This document shows positions 15,752 to 26,657 of a stretch of 64,000 nucleotides of DNA, piece by piece. The notes beneath the pieces were generated by a model. That model was not told where the DNA came from. It ran no database searches and was given only the letters and a program-made list of their open reading frames with translations. The stretch covers positions 4,303,501 through 4,367,500 of the forward strand of contig NZ_JACMTR010000002.1 in assembly GCF_014267175.1 (NCBI RefSeq), given 5' to 3'. The translations under genes were made by a program, and so were the position numbers. This DNA is from Pseudonocardia sp. C8. Lineage in GTDB: Bacteria > Actinomycetota > Actinomycetes > Mycobacteriales > Pseudonocardiaceae. How positions within the stretch are numbered: position 1 is the stretch's first letter; each line of letters opens with the position of its first letter.

Positions 15752-17282
15752 ACGACTGCAGGATCTCCTGGCCCTGCGCGTTCGTGCCGACGACGAACCG
15801 GTAGTTCTCCCGGCTCGTGCTGCCGTCGGTGCGCATGAACACGACGGTCGCGGTCACCGTGTTCGGGCCCGCGTTGCGCAGGTTCTCGGCGTACACGGTG
15901 CGCATCCCGCTGTAGAAGCTGCGGTACGCCTCGAACCCGCCGGATGCGCTCTGCGCCTGCGGGCTGAGCCGGGCGAACGCCCCCGCGATGTCACCGGGCA
16001 GCATCCGGTAGTAGTTCTGCACGAACGCGACCGGGTTCTGCACCTGGCCGGTGCCGGTGGTCGGCGTCGGTGTGGGTGTGGGGGTCGCGGACGTCGTCGG
16101 GGGCGTGGTCGGGGCCGCACTCGTCGCGGGGGTCGCGGACGTCGGCGGTGCCGCCACCGGCGGCGGCGACTCGGAGTTGGTCAGCACCCCGAACGCGATC
16201 CCGCCGCCCACGACGAGCAGTGCCGCCACCGCGGCCAGCACGATCGGCAGCCGGCGGCGCCGCCCACCACCCGCGGCCGCCGCGGCGCCGCGCGGGCGCC
16301 CGCCGTTGCCGCCGCCCGGGATGACCTGGGGGGCCCGCACGGCCGGTGAGTCGACGACGGTGCCGGCGCCCTCAGCCTCGGCCTTCGCCCCCGAGTCGGA
16401 GGCGTCCATCACCGCGGTCGCACTCGACGGCGTCGCCAGGCCGGCGACCGACTGGCCGGCGGCGATCCGGGCCAGCGCGTCGCGGGCCTGCGCGGCGCTG
16501 GGCCGCTCGGCGGGATCGTTGGACAGCAGCCGCATCAGCAGCGCCGTCAACGGCCCGGCCTGGGTCGGCGGGCTGATCGCGCCGGTGGCGACCTTGTGCA
16601 GCAGCGCGTAGGCGTTCTCGTCCAGGCCGAACGGCGGCTCGCCCTCGACGGCGGCGTACAGCGTGGCGCCGAGCGCGAAGACGTCCGAGGCGGCGGTCGG
16701 CTCCTGGCCGCGTGCGACCTCCGGGGCGAGGAACGCCGGCGTGCCCGCGATGACACCGGTCCGGGTCAGCTGGACGTCGTCCACCGCCCGGGACACGCCG
16801 AAGTCGGTGATCTTGGACCGGCCGTCCTCGGCGATCAGGACGTTGCCGGGCTTGATGTCGCGGTGCACCACGCCCGCGGTGTGCGCGGCCGCCAGCCCGT
16901 CCGCGACCTGGCGGCCGATCGCCGCTGCCTCGGTCGGGCTCATCGGCCCCTTCTCCGCCAGGACGGCGGCCAGCGAGCGCGACGGCAGGTACTCCATGAC
17001 CAGCCACGGACGCTCGTCGTGGACGACGACGTCGAACATGCTGATCACGTGCGCGTGCTGCAGCCGGGCCCCGATCCGGCCCTCGCGCAGGATGCGCTGC
17101 CGGGACTCCTCCATCTGGTCCGCCGACGGCAGTGCGGCTGCGAGCAGCTCCTTCACCGCCACCGTGCGGTTGAGCAGCTCGTCCGTACCACGCCACACCG
17201 CGCCCATCGCACCGGCGCCGATCCGCTCGTCGAGCCGGTAGCGGTTCCCGATCCGGCGGGTCTCGGGGGTGGGCGAGCTCAT
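15738..17282 (-). CDS. Receptor-like serine/threonine protein kinase
   Basis: A 514-residue transmembrane Hanks-type kinase. The kinase domain covers residues 14-275: Gly-loop GAGAMG (22-27), VAVKEL with the ATP-binding Lys, catalytic VVHRDIKPGN (138-147) and DFGVSR (160-165). An Ala/Gly linker leads to one membrane helix (about 345-367). A Thr/Pro-rich extracellular stalk (371-412) carries a 100-residue C-terminal domain with NPVAFVQNYYRMLPGDIAGA, an NTF2-like or SnoaL-like fold by appearance, and no PASTA repeats. The external domain probably senses an unknown cell-wall or solute signal. ATG 17282 is the first start with family sequence; the ribosome-binding site is weak. Confidence 0.9.
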   Translation of the reverse strand: MSSPTPETRRIGNRYRLDERIGAGAMGAVWRGTDELLNRTVAVKELLAAALPSADQMEESRQRILREGRIGARLQHAHVISMFDVVVHDERPWLVMEYLPSRSLAAVLAEKGPMSPTEAAAIGRQVADGLAAAHTAGVVHRDIKPGNVLIAEDGRSKITDFGVSRAVDDVQLTRTGVIAGTPAFLAPEVARGQEPTAASDVFALGATLYAAVEGEPPFGLDENAYALLHKVATGAISPPTQAGPLTALLMRLLSNDPAERPSAAQARDALARIAAGQSVAGLATPSSATAVMDASDSGAKAEAEGAGTVVDSPAVRAPQVIPGGGNGGRPRGAAAAAGGGRRRRLPIVLAAVAALLVVGGGIAFGVLTNSESPPPVAAPPTSATPATSAAPTTPPTTSATPTPTPTPTTGTGQVQNPVAFVQNYYRMLPGDIAGAFARLSPQAQSASGGFEAYRSFYSGMRTVYAENLRNAGPNTVTATVVFMRTDGSTSRENYRFVVGTNAQGQEILQSFSQA

Positions 17283-17436
17283 GAGGTCCAAGGGTAGGGA
17301 ATCGGGCCGGGACGGCCGCCAGCAGGGCACCGGCCCCGAGCCACCGGGCGGGGGACCGTCGAGCCTACGCGCCGGCCGACGGCGGTTCCAGGGAGCGAGC
17401 GCGACATCACCGAACGCGACACCACGGGGTGGCGCC

Positions 17437-19125
17437 TCAGCGCGCCAGGCCCAGCTTGCGCGCGCACGCCGGCCACGATCCGTAACCACCGCGGGCATCC
17501 CGGACCTTCGTCGCGATCTCGATCTGCTGCTCCTTCGAGGCGCCGTCGGCGGTCGGGGCGTACGCGGTGCCGCCGAAGTCGCTCCACGTCGCCTTGTCGA
17601 ACTGCAGGCCGCCGTAGTAGCCGTTGCCGGTCGAGATGCCCCAGTCGCCGGAGGACTCGCACCGGGCGAGGCGGTCCCAGTCGGTGGGCTGGGTGCCCTG
17701 CTTCGGCGCGGCCGGCTTGCGGGGAGCCGGTTCGTCCGGGGCGGATCGTCGCGGGGCGGGCTTCCCGGCCTTCTCGGGAGTGGGCTTGGCGGGGGTGGGC
17801 TTGTCGCGGGCCGGCTGCTCGCGGGCGGGCTTGTCGGACGCGGGCTTACCGGACGCGGGCTTGCCGGGCGCGGGCTTGCCGGGCGCGGGCTTGCCGGGCG
17901 CGGAGCCCGGGAACACGCGATCCTCCGGGGCGGTCTCCGACGCGGGGGCCTCCCCGGCGGAGGGAACGTCGTCGCGAGGACGCGTATCGCCCGTGCCGGC
18001 CGGGCCCTGGCCGGCTCCCGTGCTGCGTTCGATGTCGGCGCGTTCACCGGTGCCGCGCTCACCGGTACGGCCTTCTTCGGGACCGCGATCACCAGTGCGG
18101 CGCCCACCAGTACCGCGGTCAGCGGTGCTGCGATCGCCGGTACCGGGCTCACCGGTGCTGCGCTCACCGCTGCTGCGGTCACTGGCGCTGTGCTCACCGG
18201 TGCTGCGCTCACCGGCACCGCGCTCACCGGCACCGCGGTCACTGGTGCTGCGCACATCACCGTGCTCGTCGCTGCTGCGCTCGCCGGTCGTGTGGTTGCC
18301 GGTGGAGCCACCGCGCGACTTCGGTGTCCCACCCGCAGCACCGTCGTCGCCCGCACCAGCGCCGCCGTCGTGGTCCGATCCCCGGTCGAGATCACCGTCC
18401 GCCGTTGCTCGTTCGCCACCGCCAGAGGTTCCGGACACACCGTCTCCCTCGCTCCGGCCGGCCTCGGAGCGGTCCGCTGCGTCCCCGTCCGCGGCCGGAC
18501 GCTCCCCGGGGTCGGCACCGGACCCGCGGCCCTCGGTGTCCCGCTCGGCCCCGGCGTCCGGGGAACCGGATCCACCACCGTCCGTGCCCGTGACCGCGTC
18601 TCCTGCTCCCCTGCCGCGGCGACCGGACGGTCCGTCGTCCCGCGCCGACCGCAGTGCCTCGGCCACCGCACCGGCGTCGGGCGCGCCGTACCCGGCGCCG
18701 GCGTCGTCGAGCACCAGAACCCAGGCCGTCGGGCCGCCCCCGGGTACCGGGAACCGCGCGATCCCCTCGCTGACCAGGTCGGCGAGCTGCACGGTCCGCC
18801 CGCTCGACGGGTCCACCCACCACGGCCGCGCGGTGTCGCCGGCCAGCAGGCCCAGGTCCAGGACGACGTCCGAGCCGGCCGGGGTGTGCCCGAGCACGTA
18901 CGAGCCGTCCTCAGCGCTCGCGATGTCGACCCGGGCGTCGACGGCCGCGGCCCGCACGGTGAACGCCCCGTCCCGGTACGGGCTCAGCGCCGTCCTGACC
19001 GCTGTGTCGGGCGGGGAGCCGAGCGCCGTGCCGATCGCCAGCTGCCCGCCACCGAGCGCGCCCACGACGAGCAGCGCGGCACCGGCCATCGACGTCCACC
19101 CGCGTCGTTCCCACCAGGAGTCCAC
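17437..19125 (-). CDS. Secreted/anchored Rpf-type transglycosylase with long pentapeptide-repeat linkers
   Basis: A 562-residue protein. Residues 12-33 are a hydrophobic signal or anchor segment. Residues 40-165 (DGSYVLGHTPAGSDVVLDLG, then PWWVDPSSGRTVQLADL and TAWVLVLDD) look like the beta-sandwich 'putative collagen-binding' domain of some glycosidases; this is inferred. Residues 170-400 are low-complexity, with 15 pentamers of the (E/D)R(S/G)TG type at 296-370. Residues 408-475 are a GKPAP-type pentamer linker. The C-terminus (482-562), WDRLARCESSGDWG ... GGLQFDKATWSDFGG, is a resuscitation-promoting-factor transglycosylase domain with the catalytic Glu in CESSG. It would cleave peptidoglycan glycan strands. 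The GTG start has no clear ribosome-binding site. Confidence 0.88.
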   Translation of the reverse strand: MDSWWERRGWTSMAGAALLVVGALGGGQLAIGTALGSPPDTAVRTALSPYRDGAFTVRAAAVDARVDIASAEDGSYVLGHTPAGSDVVLDLGLLAGDTARPWWVDPSSGRTVQLADLVSEGIARFPVPGGGPTAWVLVLDDAGAGYGAPDAGAVAEALRSARDDGPSGRRGRGAGDAVTGTDGGGSGSPDAGAERDTEGRGSGADPGERPAADGDAADRSEAGRSEGDGVSGTSGGGERATADGDLDRGSDHDGGAGAGDDGAAGGTPKSRGGSTGNHTTGERSSDEHGDVRSTSDRGAGERGAGERSTGEHSASDRSSGERSTGEPGTGDRSTADRGTGGRRTGDRGPEEGRTGERGTGERADIERSTGAGQGPAGTGDTRPRDDVPSAGEAPASETAPEDRVFPGSAPGKPAPGKPAPGKPASGKPASDKPAREQPARDKPTPAKPTPEKAGKPAPRRSAPDEPAPRKPAAPKQGTQPTDWDRLARCESSGDWGISTGNGYYGGLQFDKATWSDFGGTAYAPTADGASKEQQIEIATKVRDARGGYGSWPACARKLGLAR

Positions 19126-19210
19126 GGCCCGGCACTGTGGGGGTCGGCAACGCCGGCCACGGCCGAACCGGCCGGACCGTTCACGATCGCGAGCCGGCGT
19201 CCGACGGGGT

Positions 19211-19253
19211 CATCGCCCGCGCTCACCTCACCGCCGGGCAGGCGCGGGCGATG
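19211..19253. promoter_or_regulatory. Perfect 12-bp inverted repeat upstream of the Rpf-domain gene
   Basis: CATCGCCCGCGC (19211-19222) and its exact complement (19242-19253) enclose a 19-nt loop, 86-128 nt before the GTG of the Rpf-domain gene and so potentially in its 5' leader. It could be an upstream terminator, an attenuator or a protein-binding site. No known riboswitch consensus was recognised. Confidence 0.4.
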
Positions 19254-19290
19254 CCGTGCACCTCTCCGCGCGTGCACCCCCCCAGTGCTC

Positions 19291-19380
19291 TGCCGCACCC
19301 CGTCCTCGCGTGCCGCACCCCCTCCCCGCGTGCCGCACCCCCTCCCCGCGTGCCGCACCCCCCGTCCTCGCGTGCCGCAC
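19291..19380. repeat. Five direct repeats of a 20-22 bp unit beginning TGCCGCACCCC
   Basis: TGCCGCAC starts at 19291, 19311, 19331, 19351 and 19373, giving periods of 20, 20, 20 and 22 bp. Each unit continues with C-rich sequence and CGCG. An inverted copy, GGTGCGGCAG, follows at about 19434-19443. The tract lies between the Rpf-gene leader and the 62-bp array; no gene is supported in it. Confidence 0.75.
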
Positions 19381-19510
19381 CCTCCCCGAGGGGTGCAGCA
19401 GCGCCCCGGGGTGCAGAAGGAGGCGCGGTAGCGGGTGCGGCAGCGCGGAGTCGAGCGGCGCCCCGGCGACCTCGCACGAACCGCTCCTTTCCGCCCATCG
19501 GCGGACAGAA

Positions 19511-20040
19511 CGTGCAGCTCGGCCGCGAGTCTTCCGTCGATCAGCACCTTCCTGCCGACCCCGGGACGCCACCGTGCAACTCGACACCACCGCGACCATC
19601 GATCAGCACACTCCCGCCCTGGCCGGGACGGGAACGTGCACGTCGACCGCGACCCGCGAGTCGATCAACGCACTCCCGCCCGCGCCAGGGCAGAAACGTG
19701 CATCCCGAGCGCCAACCACGAGTCGATCAGCACGCACCCGCCCTGGCCGGGACGGGAACGTGCGCGTCGACCCCGACCCGCAAGTCGATCAACGCACTCC
19801 CGCCCGCGCCAGGGCAGAAACGTGCATCCCGAGCGCCAACCACAAGTCGATCAGCACGCACCCGCCCCGAGGGGGTGAAGACGTGCATCTCCGACCCGAG
19901 CCACGAGTCGATCAGCACACTCTCGCCGCGCCCGGAGCCGAAACGTGCGGATCGGGCGCTCGCCACGAGTCGATCAGCACACACCCGCCCACCCCGGGGC
20001 GAGACCGTGCCGCTCGACACCGTCCCGGGCACATGCGCGG
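19511..20040. repeat. 62-bp tandem repeat array 1 (eight full units plus a partial)
   Basis: CGTGC starts recur at 19511, 19573, 19635, 19697, 19759, 19821, 19882, 19944 and 20006: 62-bp spacing with one 61-bp exception. Each unit holds an imperfect palindrome, CGTGC-N3-TCGA ... TCGATCA-GCAC, then a second GC-rich stem of the CCCGCCC ... GGGCGGG type. Variation is spread through the unit. With 19126-19510 and 20041-20111 this is a stretch of nearly 1 kb with no supportable gene; open frames here are by-products of the repeats. Confidence 0.92.
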
Positions 20041-20111
20041 GCCCGCCCATGGTCGGTGCAACGCCGTCACCGGGGCGCGACCCGCCTGCGCACGAGGGCA
20101 TTGCGTCGCGC

Positions 20112-20735
20112 TCAGTAGTCGAAGGACGGGTCCTCGGTGCGGGTGCGCTTCAGTTCGAAGAAGTGCGGGTTCTCCGCCATCAGCCGGGCCCCGTCGAACA
20201 GGCGCCCGGCCGCCTCGCCCTTCGGCACCCGGGAGATGACCGGGCCGAAGAAGGCGACGCCGTCGACGTGGATGGTGGGGGTGCCGACGTCGAGCCCGAC
20301 CGGGTCCATCCCCTCGTGGTGGCTGGCCCGCAGCTTCTCGTCCCATTCGGTGGAGTGCGCGGCCTCGGCCAGCGACGCGGGCAGGTCGAGCTCCTTGAGC
20401 GCGCCGGCGATCACGTCGTCGAAGTCCTTGTTCTGCTGGTTGTGGATCCGCTCGCCCATCGCGGTGTAGAGCGGGGCGAGGATCTCGAGGCCGTGCTGTT
20501 CGGCGGCGGCGATGCAGACCCGGACCGGGCCCCACCCCTTCGTCATCAGCTCCGCGTACTGCTCGGGCAGGTCCTTGCCCTCGTTCAGCACGGCGAGGCT
20601 CATGACGTGCCAGGACACGTCGACCTCACGCACCTTCTGCACCTCCAGGATCCAGCGGGAGGTGAGCCAGGCCCACGGGCACAGCGGGTCGAACCAGACG
20701 TCGACGCGGGCGGGGGCGTCAGCAGCAGTCGTCAT
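20112..20735 (-). CDS. Mycothiol-dependent nitroreductase / DsbA-like oxidoreductase (Rv2466c family)
   Basis: A 207-residue thioredoxin-fold protein. [20 protein letters not shown] holds the active site at residues 19-22 in the CPWA form; the DsbA helical insert follows with [19 protein letters not shown], then [19 protein letters not shown] with the cis-Pro loop, ending [18 protein letters not shown]. The match to mycobacterial Rv2466c, which reduces oxidised mycothiol adducts and activates nitro-prodrugs, is close along its length. As I recall, Rv2466c has CPWC; here the second Cys is Ala, implying a monothiol mechanism. It is divergent from pepN, as in mycobacteria, and its 3' end faces array 1. 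Confidence 0.9.
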   Translation of the reverse strand: MTTAADAPARVDVWFDPLCPWAWLTSRWILEVQKVREVDVSWHVMSLAVLNEGKDLPEQYAELMTKGWGPVRVCIAAAEQHGLEILAPLYTAMGERIHNQQNKDFDDVIAGALKELDLPASLAEAAHSTEWDEKLRASHHEGMDPVGLDVGTPTIHVDGVAFFGPVISRVPKGEAAGRLFDGARLMAENPHFFELKRTRTEDPSFDY

Positions 20736-20842
20736 GTCCGGGGCAACGACGCCCGCGCACCGGTGATTCCGCGGGCCGCCCGGCACTGACACGTGATTGG
20801 ATGCGGGCCGACCCCACCCCCCGGAGAGGACCGACCACCTCG

Positions 20843-23458
<2,616 letters not shown>

Positions 23459-23502
23459 CGCCCCGGGGGGCGGGAACGAGGTGTGCCGCCGGGTGGACCA
23501 GG

Positions 23503-24480
23503 AGGTCGATCAGCACGTTCCGGCCCCGGCGCGGGGTGGAACGTGCGCGTCGGTCACGAGGGCCCAGATCGAGCAGCACCCTTCCGTCCGGGCCCCCGCC
23601 GCAACGTGCGCGTCGACCGCGGATCGGGGTATCGATCAGCGCGTTCCCGCCTCGGCCGGGGCGGGAACGCGCTCGTCGACCGCATCCCCCGAGTCGATCC
23701 ACTCCCGCCCGCGCCAGGGCAGAAACGTTCCCCTGGAGCGCGAACCGCAAGTCGATCATCACCCTGCGGCCCCGACGACGGCGAGAACGTGCGTCTCGAC
23801 CGCGGACCGGGTATCGATCAGCACGCTCCTGCCCTGGCCTTGGCGGGAACGTGCATCTCACGCGCGACCCGTGAGTCGATCAGCACGCTCCCGCCCCCGC
23901 CGAGGTGGGAACGTGCATCTCGAACGCGACCCACAAGTCGATCAGCACACTCCCGCCCGCGCCAGGGCAGAAACGTGCCCCTGGAGCGCGAACCGCAAGT
24001 CGATCATCACCCTGCGGTCCCGACGACGGCGAGAACGTGCGCGTCGACCGCGCACCAGGTATCGATCAACACACTCCCGCCCTGACCGCGCCGGGAACGT
24101 GCATCTCGAACGCGACCCCCGAGTCGATCAACACACCCCCGCCCGCACCAGGGCGAAAACGTGCACCTCACGCGCGAACCGTACCTCGATCATCACCCTT
24201 CGGCCCCGACGACGGCGAGAACGTGCGCGTCGACCGCGCACCGGGTATCGATCAGCACGCTCCCGCACTGACCGGGGCAGGAACGTGCATCTCGACCGCG
24301 ACCGACAAGTCGATCAGCACGCTCTCACCCTGGCCGCGGCGGGAACGTGCATCTCGACCGCGACCCGCAAGTCGATCAGCGCGCTCTCGCCGCGCCCGGG
24401 GCTGAAACGCGCAGATCGACCGCACGCCACGAGTCGATCAACACACTTCCGCCCGCGCCAGGGCGTCAGCGCGCGTCTCG
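23503..24480. repeat. 62-bp tandem repeat array 2 (about 15 full units plus degenerate ends)
   Basis: CGTGC-type starts recur at 23542, 23605, 23668, 23726, then strictly every 62 bp at 23788, 23850, 23912, 23974, 24036, 24098, 24160, 24222, 24284, 24346 and 24408. The unit and its orientation are those of array 1. The most constant part is AGTCGATCA followed by (G/A)CAC. Units at 23726 and 23974 are nearly identical across four periods, and 24160 shares their second half, showing higher-order duplication. The whole gap 23459-24520 between convergent pepN and the zinc-ribbon gene is repeat and contains no supportable gene. Confidence 0.93.
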
Positions 24481-24520
24481 TCCCAGCGACGGGGACCGAT
24501 CCGGCAGTGAGAGCAGGCGG

Positions 24521-24874
24521 TCAGCGGCGGCGGCGCAGCAGCCGCGCCAGCGGGTTCCGCGGGCGTTCGGCGCCCTCCGGCCGGAACGCGCCACAGGCGC
24601 GCGCGCCGCAGGAGCCGCAGTCGGTGCCCGGCCGGTAGTGCTCGTGCATCTCCTCCGGGTGCCCGCAGGCACACAGCCGCTGGCCGGTGGCGGCCGGCGG
24701 CGGGGTCGGCTCGACAGGGGTCCGCTGCTGCGGGATGTGCGGTGCGGCCGTGGGTTCGACGGCAGGCAGCCCGGTCGGCGGCGTGAGCACCGCGGCTGAG
24801 GGGGTCGAGGGGTGCGAGCGGGCCCGGCGTCCGTCCGGACCCGGGGCGGCCGCACGGTCGTGCGTGTGCGCCAT
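24521..24874 (-). CDS. Small Cys-rich protein with a putative zinc-binding C-terminus
   Basis: A 117-residue protein. The first 70 residues are Pro/Ala/Thr-rich and probably disordered. The C-terminal part, LCACGHPEEMHEHYRPGTDC followed by GSCGARACGAF, has five cysteines and several histidines suited to metal binding, and the tail ends in five arginines. No family was recognised. ATG 24874 is well supported by GAAGGAGGT with good spacing. It lies between array 2 downstream and the two-component genes. Confidence 0.65.
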   Translation of the reverse strand: MAHTHDRAAAPGPDGRRARSHPSTPSAAVLTPPTGLPAVEPTAAPHIPQQRTPVEPTPPPAATGQRLCACGHPEEMHEHYRPGTDCGSCGARACGAFRPEGAERPRNPLARLLRRRR

Positions 24875-25022
24875 GGTGACCTCCTTCGTACGGACGGTGT
24901 ACCCCGCGTCGTCGCCGGGCATGCCGTCGCGGCCCCCAGTATGCGATCACCAAGGGCGTCGGGGGAATGACTGTTCGGGTTGAAGTTGCGCCGGGTGGAC
25001 GAATCCGGCGTGGTCCGTCCGA

Positions 25023-26576
25023 TCAGTTGACCGCCGGAAGAGTGAGGACGGCGAGGCATCCCTGCGGCTCGTGAGCCGTACGGAGGACGAGCTCGCCGCC
25101 GTGCTCGTGCGCGAGCTGGGCGCTGATGTGCAGGCCGAGCCCGGAACCGCCCGCCGATTCGTCGTGCACCCCGCGGGTGATCACGAGCGTCTCCTGCCCG
25201 CCGGGCAGCCCCGGGCCGGCGTCGCGGACCTCCACGGCGACGAACCCGGGGGCGTCGGCCGTGCGCCCGCGGACCTCGACCGGCGCGCCGGGCGCGTGCC
25301 GCGCGCAGTTGGCGAGCAGGTTGGTCACGACCTGCCGGGTCACGGCCTCCGGGGCCGCCACGACCGGCAGGCCGGCCTCGACCTCGAGGGTGATCTCCTG
25401 CTCGGGGCGCAGCTCGACCAGCTGGCGCAGCACCGGTTCGACCCGGTGCGAGCTGCCGTTCGCCGCTGCCGGCGCGCCGTTGCCGGCCGGCTCGAAGTCC
25501 GGGCCGAGGTCGAGCAGCGCGGCGTCCCGGTCGTCGATCATCGGGTCCGGTCCGTCGAGGACCGGGTCCGGGTTCTCCAGCATGTGGCGCAGCCTGCCGA
25601 GCTCGGCCAGCACCGCGTCCCGGAGCTGACCGGTCCGCCCGTCGCCGTCGCTGTACGAGAGCAGGTACGCCGCGCCGGCGAGACCGGCGAGGCCGTTGCG
25701 CAGCTCGTGGTCGCGCTCGGCGGCCTGCCCGGCCGCCTTCTCCAGCAGCCGGGTCGCGTCGCCGAGGGTCTCCTGCAACCGGTCGTAGTCGTCCTGCAGG
25801 TCGGACACCGCGCGCAGCGCCATCGTCAGCAGCGCGGACAGCACCACCGCGGTGCCGAGGATCCGCAGCGCGGGGTACACCAACCCGGGTGCGGGCCCGC
25901 CGGGCACGATCTCGCGGTACAGCTGGGACACCGCGATCACGACGAGGCCCAGCCCGAGCCGGGACCGGATCCGGCTCTGCCGCCGGTAGCCGTCGAACAG
26001 GAACAGCAGCGCGACGGCCGCCCAGCCGGTCTGCACCAGCACCGACGGGAGGGGGCTCCCGGCCAGCAGCATGGTCAGCCAGCTCTCCCCCTGCAACGCG
26101 ACCACGCCGCCGCTCGCCAGCGCGACCCCGAACAGGGCCCAGCCGCCCCAGGCCCCGAGCCGGGCCGGTGGGCGCAGGGCGACGATCAGGATGCACATCC
26201 CGACCGCGAGCATCGCCAGCACCGCGAGCCGGGCGACCCCGGCCGGCTGGTCCTGGAGCACCAGCGCCGAGGTGGGCAGCACGATCACGCCGTAGAGCAG
26301 CAGCGCCGCCCCGAACCAGGACGGCCGCGGGTCACCGGTCAGCCGCCCGGTGACCAGCGCGACGATCGCGGCGGCGGACCCGACCGCGGCGGCGACCAGG
26401 GTGAGGATCGACGTCGACGACGCGACGTCGATCCGCCCGTCGACGACGGCGGGCCGGGTGATCGCGGCGACGAGCACGCACAGGGAGCCGACGACGAGCA
26501 GGTCGCCCAGGTGCCCGGCGACGAACCGGGCCCGGCGGTACCGCCCGAGGACCCCGCTGAAGCTGCCGGACGCCAC
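25023..26576 (-). CDS. Membrane sensor histidine kinase
   Basis: A 517-residue kinase. About eight hydrophobic helices fill residues 20-245 (for example SILTLVAAAVGSAAAIVALV and LAVLAMLAVGMCILIVALR), forming an integral-membrane sensor of unknown ligand. The dimerisation helix contains ERDHELRNGLAGLAG with the likely phosphorylated His. The ATPase domain has N-box NLLANCARHAPG, G1 DAGPGLPGGQ and G2 GGSGLGLHI. GTG 26576 is preceded by GGAGGG at good spacing. It follows the response regulator gene on the same strand after 81 nt and is its probable partner. Confidence 0.88.
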   Translation of the reverse strand: MASGSFSGVLGRYRRARFVAGHLGDLLVVGSLCVLVAAITRPAVVDGRIDVASSTSILTLVAAAVGSAAAIVALVTGRLTGDPRPSWFGAALLLYGVIVLPTSALVLQDQPAGVARLAVLAMLAVGMCILIVALRPPARLGAWGGWALFGVALASGGVVALQGESWLTMLLAGSPLPSVLVQTGWAAVALLFLFDGYRRQSRIRSRLGLGLVVIAVSQLYREIVPGGPAPGLVYPALRILGTAVVLSALLTMALRAVSDLQDDYDRLQETLGDATRLLEKAAGQAAERDHELRNGLAGLAGAAYLLSYSDGDGRTGQLRDAVLAELGRLRHMLENPDPVLDGPDPMIDDRDAALLDLGPDFEPAGNGAPAAANGSSHRVEPVLRQLVELRPEQEITLEVEAGLPVVAAPEAVTRQVVTNLLANCARHAPGAPVEVRGRTADAPGFVAVEVRDAGPGLPGGQETLVITRGVHDESAGGSGLGLHISAQLAHEHGGELVLRTAHEPQGCLAVLTLPAVN

Positions 26577-26657
26577 GCTGACCCTCCGTACCCACCACCT
26601 TGACGAGAACCCATCGTAGGACCCACCCCCGACACGAACGAGGGTCCTCCGGCCGGG

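Noticed and set aside
17269..19431. A 720-residue plus-strand open frame across the Rpf-domain gene
   Set aside because: It is antisense to the low-complexity linker; the minus strand carries a signal segment and a clear Rpf domain.
19126..19500. A ydaO/c-di-AMP riboswitch before the Rpf-domain gene
   Set aside because: It was looked for because such switches regulate rpf genes, but its conserved blocks were not found by eye. Only a simple stem was seen.
23481..24638. Long repetitive ORFs on both strands across the arrays, such as frames of 130-385 residues
   Set aside because: They arise because a 62-bp GC-rich repeat is read in rotating frames. They lack ribosome-binding sites and family similarity and overlap one another.
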